Below are positions 27,414 to 36,688 of a DNA stretch of 64,000 nucleotides, one piece after another; positions within the stretch are counted from its first letter, which is position 1; each line of letters begins with the position of its first letter. This DNA comes from Stenotrophomonas sp. 610A2 (GTDB lineage Bacteria; Pseudomonadota; Gammaproteobacteria; Xanthomonadales; Xanthomonadaceae). The stretch lies in contig NZ_CP130832.1 of the NCBI RefSeq assembly GCF_030549615.1, positions 1,984,001 to 2,048,000 of the forward strand. The letters are read 5' to 3'. Made by a program: the position numbers and the translations under genes. The notes under the pieces are model-generated. The model made no database searches. It was not told the DNA's origin and saw nothing but the letters and a program-made list of their open reading frames with translations.

Positions 27414-27512
27414 GTGGGAGCGGTGTAAGCCGCGGTGCAGATGGCGCCTCAGGTGGCACAAAAGAGTGGTGCTCCATCAGTGTCAGCTTCGCGGCTTACG
27501 CCGCTCCCACAA
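27414..27512. repeat. Paired GTRGGAGCGGCG-type repeat, copy 4
   Basis: GTGGGAGCGGTGTAAGCCGC and an inverted arm ending CCGCTCCCACAA, again 99 bp end to end, only 420 bp from copy 3. Confidence 0.88.
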
Positions 27513-27533
27513 ACAGTGCGAAGCGTATTGAGA

Positions 27534-27560
27534 ACAAAGCCGCCCGAGGGCGGCTTTGTT
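27534..27560 (-). terminator. Terminator of the cytochrome c operon
   Basis: CAAAGCCGCCC-loop-GGGCGGCTTTG, 30 bp after the last cytochrome stop codon. Confidence 0.8.
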
Positions 27561-27589
27561 GTGTCAGTGCGGGGCCCCGATGGTGGACC

Positions 27590-28051
27590 TCAATCCACGC
27601 CGTGCAGGTCGCGCAGTTGGCTGGGCCTGCTGCCGAAGTAGGCGGCGAGGTCGGCGATGTCCTGATCGCTCAGGTTCTGGGCCTGCGGGGTCATCAGCAT
27701 GTGGTCGCGGGTGCCGCCACGGTAAGCCTGCAGGGCATGGGCGAGGTAATCGCCATATTGACCGCCCAGCTTGGGGTAGGTCGGGTCGATCGGATTGTTG
27801 CCGTCGGCGCCGTGGCAGTCGATGCAGCTCTGCCCGGTCGCCTTGCCTTTGGCATTGGCCAGCTGCTCACCGGCAGCAATGCGCCCTTGCGGTAAACCGG
27901 CGGAGGAACGGGAACCATGTTCACCACTGGCGTGGCCCGGATCGGCGGCGGATTTGCCGGACGATTCGACCTCGGACTGCGAACAGGCAGCCAAGGAACA
28001 GGCAGCGAACAAGACGATGGCGAGACGCGTTGCGTGCGTGGCTTTCGACAT
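27590..28051 (-). CDS. Lipid-anchored monohaem cytochrome c
   Basis: 153 residues. Lipoprotein signal LAIVLFAACSLAAC; haem site CIDCH in GQSCIDCHGADGNN; axial Met likely in RDHMLMTPQ. The end NLSDQDIADLAAYFGSRPSQL is typical of cytochrome c4/c5-type class I domains. It is periplasmic, probably carrying electrons to a terminal oxidase. It lies 9 bp downstream of a second cytochrome gene and is a paralogue of it (shared QDIADL-AY and GGQ-YL elements). Confidence 0.92.
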   Translation of the reverse strand: MSKATHATRLAIVLFAACSLAACSQSEVESSGKSAADPGHASGEHGSRSSAGLPQGRIAAGEQLANAKGKATGQSCIDCHGADGNNPIDPTYPKLGGQYGDYLAHALQAYRGGTRDHMLMTPQAQNLSDQDIADLAAYFGSRPSQLRDLHGVD

Positions 28052-28060
28052 GAGCGATGC

Positions 28061-28450
28061 TTATTTGATGGTGGACAGGTAAGCAGACAGGTCCGCGATG
28101 TCCTGCGGGCTGAAGCTCATCGACTGCGCCTGCATGGTGGGATGCTTGCGCTTGCCTTCGCGGTACTCGGTCAGGGCCTGGGTGAGGTATTGCGCTGACT
28201 GGCCGCCGATCTTCGGCACGCGATAACTCGGGTAGGCGTTCTTGTAGCCGGTGATGCCGTGGCAGCCCTGGCAGGTGTAAGCCAAGGTGCGTCCGGCGTC
28301 GGCATTGCCGCTGCTGGCCGGCGCGGGAGCGGCGGCGGGCGCAGGGGCGGGAGACACGGCGGGTGTAGCAGACTGCGTATCAGCGTGGGCGGCCCCGGAA
28401 AGCAGGGCAAAAGCCAGAGCGAAACAAGCGGCGAGCGGCTGCGAGCGCAT
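28061..28450 (-). CDS. Periplasmic monohaem cytochrome c
   Basis: 129 residues. Cleavable signal (LAACFALAFALLSGAAHA), an Ala/Pro-rich linker, haem motif CQGCH in TLAYTCQGCHGITGYKNAYP, axial Met in PTMQAQSMSFSPQD. AAGGA precedes the chosen ATG; the longer reading from 28573 has no signal peptide at its start. With the downstream lipid-anchored cytochrome it forms a two-gene operon. Confidence 0.92.
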   Translation of the reverse strand: MRSQPLAACFALAFALLSGAAHADTQSATPAVSPAPAPAAAPAPASSGNADAGRTLAYTCQGCHGITGYKNAYPSYRVPKIGGQSAQYLTQALTEYREGKRKHPTMQAQSMSFSPQDIADLSAYLSTIK

Positions 28451-28671
28451 GGTTTCCTTGTCCGGTGAGCGGGTCTGTTGTTCCGCCGTGGGGACACGGA
28501 ACGGGCCGAGTATAGCCCGCGTATTTACCCGTTCGGAACAGGCGCTTGGATGCTGCACTGCGGTAGCCCACACCTATTAGTGGTACCCATGACTTTCGGG
28601 GCATGGTGTGGGTGTGGGGTGGTGCAATACTTTGCTACAACACCTGCCTACGCATCCCCAGGGACAAGACG
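28451..28671. promoter_or_regulatory. Divergent promoter region, cytochromes c versus RND efflux operon
   Basis: Both operons start from this 221-bp spacer. I see no clear palindromic operator. TACTTT (28628) and neighbouring AT-rich bases before the RND start are the best -10 candidates, without a confident -35. Confidence 0.35.
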
Positions 28672-29808
28672 ATGTCGCGACTTTTCACTCTGCACGCCCG
28701 CACCGGAAGCTGCGCTGCTGCACTCCTGATCACCACTTCCCTGCTGCTTGGCGGTTGCAAGGCCGGCGGCGAGGAAGCCAAGGCCAAGACGCCGGATGAG
28801 CAGAAGGCCAGCGACGCCGTGCCGGTGGAAGTGGCCAAGGCCGAGCGCCGTGCCATTGCCGCCAGCTATACCGGCACCGCTGCACTGGAGCCGCGCGCCG
28901 AGTCCCAGGTGGTCGCAAAGACCTCCGGCGTGGCGCTGGCGGTGCTGGTCGAGGAAGGCCAGCTGGTTCGCGCCGGGCAGCCGTTGGTTCGACTGGATCC
29001 GGACCGTGCGCGCCTGAACGTGGCACAGAGCGAGGCGCAGATGCGCAAGCTCGAGAACAGCTATCACCGCGCCGAAAAACTGGTGCAGCAGCAGCTGGTC
29101 AGTGCCGCCGATGTGGATCAGCTGCGCTATGACCTGGAGAACGCACGGGCGATGTACCGGATGGCGACGCTGGAGTTGTCCTACACGACGGTGGTCGCGC
29201 CGATCAGCGGCGTGGTCGCCTCGCGGGACATCAAGCCGGGCAACTTCGTGCAGATCAACTCGCCGATCATCCGCATCGTTGACAGCGCGCAGCTGGAAGC
29301 CACCCTCAATGTGCCGGAGCGCGAGATCGCCAAGCTCAAGCCGGGCCAGGCCGTGTCGTTGCAGGTAGACGCACTGCCGGGCAAGCCGTTCACCGGTACG
29401 GTGGATCGCGTTGCGCCAGTAGTCGACAACGGCACCGGCACCTTCCGTGTGGTGACCACCTTTACCGGCGAAGAAGCATTGCAGGCAGGCATGTTCGGCC
29501 GCCTGAGCATCAACTACGACCAGCGCGCCGATGCCTTGGTAGTGCCGCGTACCGCGCTGCTGGAAGACGGTGGCAAGCCGGCAGTCTATGTGGTGCGTGA
29601 CGGCAAGGCAGTGCGTACCGAGCTGGCCCTGGGATACGACGATGCCGGCTTCATCGAAGTACGCAACGGTCTGAAGCAGGGTGACGAAGTCGTCATCGCC
29701 GGCAAGGCCGCACTGCGCGAAGGCAGTGCGGTGCAGGTGATCGGCAAGGAGAAGGCAGTGGCAACGGCGAGCAAGGCGCCGGCAGCTGCACAGGCGACCA
29801 AACAATGA
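28672..29808 (+). CDS. RND efflux periplasmic adaptor (membrane-fusion lipoprotein)
   Basis: 378 residues. Lipoprotein signal ending LLLGGC, then the HlyD/biotinyl-lipoyl half-motifs (SQVVAKTSGVALAVLVEEGQ and VVAPISGVVASRDIKPGNFV) flanking a coiled-coil hairpin (residues ~105-165), a beta-barrel (EATLNVPEREIAKLKPGQ) and membrane-proximal domain. AGGGA precedes the ATG. It overlaps the first permease by 4 bp. It links the inner-membrane pumps to an outer-membrane channel that is not encoded here. Confidence 0.95.
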   Translation: MSRLFTLHARTGSCAAALLITTSLLLGGCKAGGEEAKAKTPDEQKASDAVPVEVAKAERRAIAASYTGTAALEPRAESQVVAKTSGVALAVLVEEGQLVRAGQPLVRLDPDRARLNVAQSEAQMRKLENSYHRAEKLVQQQLVSAADVDQLRYDLENARAMYRMATLELSYTTVVAPISGVVASRDIKPGNFVQINSPIIRIVDSAQLEATLNVPEREIAKLKPGQAVSLQVDALPGKPFTGTVDRVAPVVDNGTGTFRVVTTFTGEEALQAGMFGRLSINYDQRADALVVPRTALLEDGGKPAVYVVRDGKAVRTELALGYDDAGFIEVRNGLKQGDEVVIAGKAALREGSAVQVIGKEKAVATASKAPAAAQATKQ

Positions 29809-32800
29809 GTGACCACGGACCGTCGGCTTCCGGCGGTGGCTTCGATCTGATCGAGTTTGCCACCCGCCGCCGCGTCACCATCGCGATGATGACGCTGACC
29901 CTGGTGTTGTTTGGCCTGATCTCGCTGTCCAGCCTGAAGGTCGAACTGCTGCCGGACCTGAGCTATCCCACCCTGACCGTACGCACCGATTACGAAGGTG
30001 CGGCGCCGGCCGAGATCGAGACGCTCATCTCGCAGCCGGCCGAAGAAGCGCTGGGCATCGTCAAGGGCCTGCGCAAGCTCAAGTCGATCTCGCGCACCGG
30101 TCAAAGCGACGTGGTGCTGGAGTTCGCCTGGGGCACGGACATGCAGCAGGCCGGGCTCGACGTGCGCGACAAGATGGAGACGCTGCAGCTGCCGCTGGAG
30201 GCGAAGCCGCCGGTACTGCTGCGCTTCAATCCCTCGACCCAGCCGATCATGCGGCTGGCGCTGTCGTCCAAGCAGGAAGCCGGCAACGACGCCGATGCGG
30301 TGCGCCGCCTGATGGAGCTGCGTCGCTATGCCGATGAGGACCTCAAGCGCAAGCTCGAGCCTGTCAGTGGCGTGGCTGCGGTCAAGGTCGGCGGTGGTCT
30401 GGAAGACGAGATCCAGGTCGATATCGACCAGCGCAAGCTGGCCGCGCTTGGTCTCTCGCTGGACACGGTGATCCAGCGCCTGCAGCAGGAGAACGTGAAC
30501 CTGTCCGGCGGTCGTCTGGAAGAAGGTTCGCAGCGTTACCTGGTGCGCACCGTCAACCAGTTCGCCACCGTCGAGCAGATGCGCGAGATGCTGCTGACCA
30601 CGGCCAGTGGCTCCAGCACCGCGAGTTCGACTGGAGAGAACCGCCAGCTGATGTCGGCCATCCTCGGCAGCAGCGATCCCAACGTGATCGCGGCGATGCG
30701 CAGCGATGGCAGCAGCAGCGCGCCCAGCGTGCGCTTGAAGGACGTGGCCGAGGTACGCCAGGGCTACAAGGAGCGCGAAGCGGTGATCCGTGCCGCTGGC
30801 CATGAAGCGGTCGAACTCGCGGTCTACAAGGAAGGCGACGCCAATACCGTTTCCACTGCCGATGCCCTGGAAGCCAAGCTCGAAACCATCCGCAAGGAAA
30901 TGCCCAAGGACATCGAGATGACGATGGTGGAGGACCAGTCGGTCTTCATCCGCCACGCCATCAAGGACGTCAAGATCGATGCAGTGATCGGCGGCCTGTT
31001 GTCGGTGCTGATCATCTTCCTGTTCCTGCGCGATGGCTGGAGCACGTTCGTGATCTCGCTGTCGCTGCCGATCTCGATCATCGCCACCTTCTTCTTCATG
31101 GGCCAGCTCGGCCTGAGCTTGAACGTGATGTCGCTGGGCGGCCTGGCGCTGGCTACCGGCCTGGTGGTGGATGACTCGATCGTGGTGCTGGAATCCATCG
31201 CCAAGGCGCGCGAGCGCGGCATGGGCATTCTGGAAGCGGCGATCAAGGGCACCCGCGAAGTATTCATGGCGGTGGTTGCCTCGACCCTGACCACCATCGC
31301 GGTGTTCCTGCCGCTGGTGTTCGTCGAAGGTATCGCCGGCCAGTTGTTCCGCGACCAGGCCTTGACTGTGTCGATCGCCATCGCGGTGTCGTTGGTGGTG
31401 TCGATGACCCTGATCCCGATGCTGAGCGCACTCAAGGGTCGTCCGCCGTTGGAGTTCCCGGCCGAGGACCCGCGTGAGCCGTGGCGTCCCGAGAGTCGCT
31501 GGAAGAAGCCGGCTGCCTATGCCGGCCGCGGTATCGGCGCGATGTTCCGCTATGGCTTCTATGCCGCAGCGTGGGCGGTGGTGCGTGTGTTCCGTGGTCT
31601 GGCTGCGGTGATTGGCCCGGTGATGCGCAAGGCCAGCGATCTGGCGATGGCGCCGTATGGTCGCGCTGAAGCCGGCTACCTGCGCGCGCTGCCGGCGGCA
31701 TTGAAGCGTCCCTGGCCGATCCTGGGTTTTGCAACCCTGGCCTTCGGCCTGACCTTGGCTGCGCTGCCGTTGCTGGGCGTGGACCTGCTGCCGCAGCTGG
31801 CCCAGGACCGCTTCGAGATGACTGCCAAGCTGCCGCCGGGTACGCCGCTGGCGCAGACCGATGCACTGGTACGCGAAGTGCAGCGCAAGCATGCCGGCGA
31901 AGAGGGTGTGCGCCTGCTGTACGGCGTCTCCGGTACGGGTACCCGCCTGGATGCCAGTCCGACCGAGAGCGGCGAGAACATCGGCAAGTTGTCGGTGGTG
32001 ATGAATGACACCAAGCTTGAGCCGGTGCTGACCGAAAAGCTGCGCGAGACCATGAAGGCCTGGCCGTCGGCGCAGGTGGATTTCGCCCGCCCGGAACTGT
32101 TCGCGCTGTCGCCGCCGCTGGAAATCGAAATCGAGGGCAATAATCTCGAAGACATCCGCGTCGCCGGCAATCGCCTGGCCGGCATGTTGCGTGAGAGCCC
32201 GCACTACGCCGACGTCAAGTCGACGGTGGAGCAGGGTTTCCCGGAAATCCAGGTGGTGTTCGACCAGGACCGGGCTGCGGCACTGGGCCTGACCACGCGG
32301 CAGATTGCCGATGCGGTGGTCAACAAGGTCAAGGGCAATGTCGCTACCCGTTACAGCTTCCGCGATCGCAAGATCGACGTGCTGGTGCGTGTGCAGGAGT
32401 CGGAGCGTTCCTCGGTCAATGACATCCGTCGCCTGATCGTCAATCCGAGCGGTGCCAAGCCAATCGAGCTGGGCTCGGTGGCCGATGTCATCGCCACCAC
32501 CGGTCCGAGCGAAATCCACCGCGCCGACCAGCGCCGTGTGGCCATCGTCTCGGCTAACCTGCGCGATATCGATCTCGGCAAGGCCATCACCGAAGTACAG
32601 AGCATGGTCGCCAAGAACCCGCTGGGCACCGACGTCGGCATGCATATCGGTGGCCAGGGCCAGGAGCTGGGTGAGTCGATCCGCTCGCTGCTGTTCGCCT
32701 TTGCCTTGGCGGTGTTCCTGGTCTACCTGGTGATGGCATCGCAGTTCGAGTCGCTGCTGCATCCCTTCGTCATCCTGTTCACCATTCCGCTGGCACTGGT

Positions 32801-33272
32801 TGGCGCGGTTGCAGCCTTGCTGCTGGCACGTTCGCCGGTTTCGGTGGTGGTGTTCATCGGCTTGATCCTATTGGTCGGTCTGGTGGTGAAGAACGCCATC
32901 ATCCTGATCGACAAGGTCAACCAGCTGCGCGAGGAGGGCGTGGCCAAGCGTGAGGCCCTGGTTGAGGGCGCACGTTCGCGTCTGCGCCCGATCATGATGA
33001 CCACGCTGTGCGCGGTGTTCGGCTTCCTGCCGCTGGCCCTGGCCTTCGGTGAAGGTGCGGAAGTTCGTTCACCGATGGCGATCACCGTGATCGGTGGCCT
33101 GCTGGTGTCGACCATGCTGACCCTGCTGGTGATCCCGGTGGTGTACGACCTGCTGGACCGCAAGCCGGACGAGTACTACGCCGAGCGTGGTCGTCGTGCG
33201 CGCCAGGCCATGGCCCAGGCTGAGCAGGTGCTGAGCCATGAGCAGGACCCCATCGGCGGCATCAAGGACTGA
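29805..33272 (+). CDS. RND efflux permease, first of two
   Basis: 1155 residues, about 100 more than AcrB/MdtB. TM1 begins IEFATRRRVTIAMMTLTLVL. Proton relay DD in TM4: GLVVDDSIVVLESI. The extra length lies in a cytoplasmic/interfacial insert after TM6 (~residues 545-640, GRPPLEFPAEDPREPWRPES...) holding an amphipathic stretch. The C-terminal half ends with LLVIPVVYDLLDRKPDEYYAERGRRARQ. Substrate cannot be told; the family fits HAE-1-like drug pumps. The ATG overlaps the adaptor stop and the next permease starts 4 bp after its stop. Confidence 0.94.
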   Translation: MSDHGPSASGGGFDLIEFATRRRVTIAMMTLTLVLFGLISLSSLKVELLPDLSYPTLTVRTDYEGAAPAEIETLISQPAEEALGIVKGLRKLKSISRTGQSDVVLEFAWGTDMQQAGLDVRDKMETLQLPLEAKPPVLLRFNPSTQPIMRLALSSKQEAGNDADAVRRLMELRRYADEDLKRKLEPVSGVAAVKVGGGLEDEIQVDIDQRKLAALGLSLDTVIQRLQQENVNLSGGRLEEGSQRYLVRTVNQFATVEQMREMLLTTASGSSTASSTGENRQLMSAILGSSDPNVIAAMRSDGSSSAPSVRLKDVAEVRQGYKEREAVIRAAGHEAVELAVYKEGDANTVSTADALEAKLETIRKEMPKDIEMTMVEDQSVFIRHAIKDVKIDAVIGGLLSVLIIFLFLRDGWSTFVISLSLPISIIATFFFMGQLGLSLNVMSLGGLALATGLVVDDSIVVLESIAKARERGMGILEAAIKGTREVFMAVVASTLTTIAVFLPLVFVEGIAGQLFRDQALTVSIAIAVSLVVSMTLIPMLSALKGRPPLEFPAEDPREPWRPESRWKKPAAYAGRGIGAMFRYGFYAAAWAVVRVFRGLAAVIGPVMRKASDLAMAPYGRAEAGYLRALPAALKRPWPILGFATLAFGLTLAALPLLGVDLLPQLAQDRFEMTAKLPPGTPLAQTDALVREVQRKHAGEEGVRLLYGVSGTGTRLDASPTESGENIGKLSVVMNDTKLEPVLTEKLRETMKAWPSAQVDFARPELFALSPPLEIEIEGNNLEDIRVAGNRLAGMLRESPHYADVKSTVEQGFPEIQVVFDQDRAAALGLTTRQIADAVVNKVKGNVATRYSFRDRKIDVLVRVQESERSSVNDIRRLIVNPSGAKPIELGSVADVIATTGPSEIHRADQRRVAIVSANLRDIDLGKAITEVQSMVAKNPLGTDVGMHIGGQGQELGESIRSLLFAFALAVFLVYLVMASQFESLLHPFVILFTIPLALVGAVAALLLARSPVSVVVFIGLILLVGLVVKNAIILIDKVNQLREEGVAKREALVEGARSRLRPIMMTTLCAVFGFLPLALAFGEGAEVRSPMAITVIGGLLVSTMLTLLVIPVVYDLLDRKPDEYYAERGRRARQAMAQAEQVLSHEQDPIGGIKD

Positions 33273-33276
33273 GCGG

Positions 33277-36200
33277 ATGAATATCACCGAGCTGTCCATC
33301 CGCCGCCCTGTCACCACCATCATGCTCTTCGTGTCGATGGTGGTGATCGGCCTGATCGCGGCGTTCAAGTTGCCGCTGGAAGCGGAGCCCGAGGCTTCCA
33401 TTCCGTTCTTCTTCATCGCCTTGCCTTACCCGGGATCAACCCCTGAAGAGGTCGAGCGCAACCTGCTGCGGCCGGTTGAAGAGGCCATCGCGACGATGCC
33501 TGGCATCAAGACGATGAACTCGCGTGCCAACGCCGAGGGCGGCCAGATCCAGGTCGAGTTCAGCGATTGGAACCGTGACATCGCCATGGCCGCATCTGAA
33601 GCGCGTGAGCGTATCGATGCGGTGCGTGATGAGTTGCCGGACGACTTCCGTCGCTATTACGTGCAGCGCTGGAGCACCAGTGACCAAGAAGCAATCAGCC
33701 TGCGCTTGAACAGCACGGAAGACCTGACCGCGCGCGCTGACATGATCGAGCGGGCCATCAAGCAGCGCCTGGAGCGACTGCCCGGCGTGGCCCGCGTCGA
33801 AGTGGAAGGCGTGGCCAAGCAGGAAGTGCTTGTGGCGCTGGACAAGGACCGCATCAGCGCACACGGCGTTGCGCTGAATGATCTGGTGCAGAAGCTGCAG
33901 GCGGCCAACTTCGCGGTGTCGGCAGGGCAGATCACCGAGGATGGCCGTCGCCTGCGCGTACAACCCAAGGGCGAGCTGCTGGAAGTGCAGGAGCTGCGCG
34001 ACCTGCCGGTCAACAATCGCGGTACCCGCTTGTCCGACATCGCCGAGGTCAGCCTGCAGCCGCAGCGCATGAGCTATGTGCGACGCATGGAAGGCAAGCC
34101 CAGCGTGGGCGTGGACATCTACAAGGAGCGCTCGGCGAACCTGGTGGACCTGTCGCGCGCTGTGACCAAGGAAGTCGCGTTGCTCGGCGAGGATCCGGCG
34201 TTGCGCGGTGTCGATATCGAGATTGCCTGGGATTCCGGCAAGGCGGTCACGAGTTCGCTGCTGGCCCTGGCCGAGGCCGGTGCGATCGGCCTGCTGCTGT
34301 CGGTGATCGTGCTGTACGCCTTCCTGCGCCATTGGCCGTCGACGCTGATGGTGTCGATGGCGATCCCGATCTGTTTCATCATGACGCTGGGCTTCATGTA
34401 CTTCACCGGCATCAGCCTGAACATCATCTCGATGATGGGCTTGCTGCTGGCGGTGGGCATGCTGGTCGACAACGCCGTGGTGGTGGTGGAAAGCATCTAC
34501 CAGGAGCGCGAGAAATACCCTGGAAAGCCGGAGATGGCATCCATCATCGGTACCCGTCATGTGGCGATCGCGTTGTCAGCCGGTACCTTGTGCCACTGCG
34601 TGGTGTTCCTGCCGATGATGTTCGGCGAGAAGAACATCATCACCATCTACCTGACCCAGCTGGCGCTGACCATCTCCTTCTCGCTGCTGGCTTCGTGGCT
34701 GGTGGCGGTGAGCCTGATCCCGATGCTGTCGGCGCGGATGAAGACCCCGCCGGCGTTGAAGTCGCCGTTCATCAGCCGTCTGCAGGCGCGCTATGCGCGG
34801 ATACTGCGCTGGACCTTGCAGAACCGTGGCTGGAGCGTGGCCGGCATCGTGCTGGTGTCGGTGCTCAGCGTATGGCCGATGACCCATACCACCGGTGGCG
34901 GCGATGACAATGATCCGGACGAGATCAACATCTTCTACCAATGGAAGGGGTCTTATTCCAAGGAAGAGATGGGCAAGGAAGTGCAGCGGGTCGAGGACTT
35001 CGTCAACGCCCACCGCGACGAGTTCAAGATCAAGCGTGTGTACAGCCGTTTCGCCGAGCAGGGCTGGGCGCAGACGCGCCTGTACCTGAGCATCGACGAT
35101 CGCGAGCAGAGCAAGAAGATCGAGGAAGAAGTGCGCAAGGGGCTGCCACAGTCGGCGCGCGCCAAGATCGGTATCGGCTGGCCGGGTGGCATGGGCAGCG
35201 AAGGGCAGGGCTTGCGTTTCAGCCTGGTCGGCGACTCAAGCCAGACCTTGCGCGAGCTGGCCGACGACATCGTGCCGATCCTGGCGCGCAATCCCAAACT
35301 GCGCGATGTGCGCGTGGACGTGGGCGATGCCAATGCCGAGCTGGCGGTGCGGGTCAACCGCGAGCGTGCAGCGTCGTATGGTTTCAGCGCCCAGCAGGTG
35401 GCGCAGTTCGTGGGCATGGCGCTGCGTGGTTCATCGCTGCGTGATTTCCATCGGGATGACGTTGAGATTCCGGTCAACGTGCGCTTCTCCGGCTCGGAGA
35501 ACTACAGCATCGAGGACTTGTCTTCGTTCATGGTGCGCAGCTCCAGCGGCAAGGAGATCCCGCTGCTGGCGATGGTGGACGTCAACGTCAATCCGGCAGC
35601 CAATTCCATCCAGCGCTTGAACCGGCAGACCATGCTCAGGATCGAGGCCGGCCTTGCCAAGGACGTGCCGATGGACCAGGCGCGCAAGTCGGTCGAGGAA
35701 ACCCTGGACAAGGTGCAGTTCCCGCCGGGCTATGGCTATACCTTCAATGGTGCCGGTTTCAACATCAACTTCGACGGCATGGACCAGATGGTGACGGCGA
35801 TCTTCATCGCCCTGATCCTGATGGTGGTGATCATGGCGGCGGTGTTCGAATCGTTGTTGTTCCCGGCCGCGATCATGTCCTGCGTGCTGTTCTCGATCTA
35901 CGGCGTGTATTGGCTGTTCTGGCTGACCGGCACCGAGATGAACATCATGGCGGTGATCGGCATCCTGGTGCTGATGGGCGTGGTGGTGAACAACGGCATC
36001 GTCATGATCGAGCACATCAACAACCTGAGGCGACGTGGTGTATCGCGTACCGAAGCGTTGATTGAAGGCAGCCGTGAGCGACTGCGTCCGATCATGATGA
36101 CGATGGGTACGGCGATCCTGGCGATGGTGCCGATTGCATTGAATACGACCACGGCTGATGGCATGCCGCCGTACTACCCGATGGCACGCGCGATTGCTGG

Positions 36201-36348
36201 TGGTCTGGCGTTCTCCACGGTGGTCAGCCTGTTGTTTCTGCCGACCATCTATGCATTGCTGGATGACCTGCGTACCGGCACGGCGCGGTTGGTACGGCGT
36301 GCGCGCGGCTTGCCGCCGGTAGAGCATGCGGCTGTTGCAGAGGGTTGA
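33277..36348 (+). CDS. RND efflux permease, second of two
   Basis: 1023 residues. Starts MNITELSIRRPVTTIMLFVS, typical of HAE-1 pumps. TM4 reads GMLVDNAVVVVESIYQ, that is Asp-Asn instead of the Asp-Asp found in the partner, so proton coupling may differ between the two. The porter loop and C-terminal TMs are complete. Two unlike permeases behind one adaptor recall MdtABC/MuxABC, which work as a mixed trimer. No outer-membrane factor follows. Confidence 0.93.
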   Translation: MNITELSIRRPVTTIMLFVSMVVIGLIAAFKLPLEAEPEASIPFFFIALPYPGSTPEEVERNLLRPVEEAIATMPGIKTMNSRANAEGGQIQVEFSDWNRDIAMAASEARERIDAVRDELPDDFRRYYVQRWSTSDQEAISLRLNSTEDLTARADMIERAIKQRLERLPGVARVEVEGVAKQEVLVALDKDRISAHGVALNDLVQKLQAANFAVSAGQITEDGRRLRVQPKGELLEVQELRDLPVNNRGTRLSDIAEVSLQPQRMSYVRRMEGKPSVGVDIYKERSANLVDLSRAVTKEVALLGEDPALRGVDIEIAWDSGKAVTSSLLALAEAGAIGLLLSVIVLYAFLRHWPSTLMVSMAIPICFIMTLGFMYFTGISLNIISMMGLLLAVGMLVDNAVVVVESIYQEREKYPGKPEMASIIGTRHVAIALSAGTLCHCVVFLPMMFGEKNIITIYLTQLALTISFSLLASWLVAVSLIPMLSARMKTPPALKSPFISRLQARYARILRWTLQNRGWSVAGIVLVSVLSVWPMTHTTGGGDDNDPDEINIFYQWKGSYSKEEMGKEVQRVEDFVNAHRDEFKIKRVYSRFAEQGWAQTRLYLSIDDREQSKKIEEEVRKGLPQSARAKIGIGWPGGMGSEGQGLRFSLVGDSSQTLRELADDIVPILARNPKLRDVRVDVGDANAELAVRVNRERAASYGFSAQQVAQFVGMALRGSSLRDFHRDDVEIPVNVRFSGSENYSIEDLSSFMVRSSSGKEIPLLAMVDVNVNPAANSIQRLNRQTMLRIEAGLAKDVPMDQARKSVEETLDKVQFPPGYGYTFNGAGFNINFDGMDQMVTAIFIALILMVVIMAAVFESLLFPAAIMSCVLFSIYGVYWLFWLTGTEMNIMAVIGILVLMGVVVNNGIVMIEHINNLRRRGVSRTEALIEGSRERLRPIMMTMGTAILAMVPIALNTTTADGMPPYYPMARAIAGGLAFSTVVSLLFLPTIYALLDDLRTGTARLVRRARGLPPVEHAAVAEG

Positions 36349-36420
36349 TTGCTTGGAGGGCAGGGCGGCTGCAGCTGCTGCGAAATGCGAAGGCAATAGC
36401 AACAGCTGAAGCAAGAGCTG

Positions 36421-36603
36421 CCCTCACCCCTACCCCTCTCCCGCATGCGGGAGAGGGGACAGCCAAGGCAAAGGCCAAAGCAACATCCAAAGCCAAAGCC
36501 GGCCATCAGACTTCCGCTGCCGAAGCCTACGATGCAGCAGCAAAAGAAAGTGCAGGAGAGCTAGTCCCCTCTCCCGCATGCGGGAGAGGGGTAGGGGTGA
36601 GGG
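36421..36603. repeat. Perfect 40-bp inverted repeat of the CCCCTCTCCCG module
   Basis: Positions 36421-36460 and 36564-36603 are exact reverse complements; each arm itself holds the palindrome CTCTCCCGCATGCGGGAGAG. The 103-bp centre is rich in CAAAGCC/CAAAGGC words. Located between the second RND gene and the convergent traB-like gene; no gene is supported in this 340-bp spacer. Confidence 0.9.
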
Positions 36604-36640
36604 CGCTTCTAAGCTTTTAAAGCACTTACAGCTTTTAAAT

Positions 36641-36688
36641 CAAAGCTCAAAGCCAAAGCCTCAAAGCCAAATCCTCAAAGCCAAAGCC
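36641..36688. repeat. Degenerate CAAAGCC tandem repeat
   Basis: Six or so copies of CAAAGCC/TCAAAGCC run right up to the traB-like stop codon. Similar words fill 36462-36500 and 61750-61795. Confidence 0.75.

Noticed and set aside
29586..32762. A 1058-codon open frame antisense to the adaptor and first RND permease
   Set aside because: A high-GC shadow: His/Gln/Arg-rich translation with no motif, opposite a well-supported transporter gene.
28672..36348. A heavy-metal (CusA/CzcA-type) RND pump
   Set aside because: I do not see methionine-cluster or metal-type motifs; the TM4 motif and the adaptor resemble drug-type (HAE-1) pumps. The point remains unproven.
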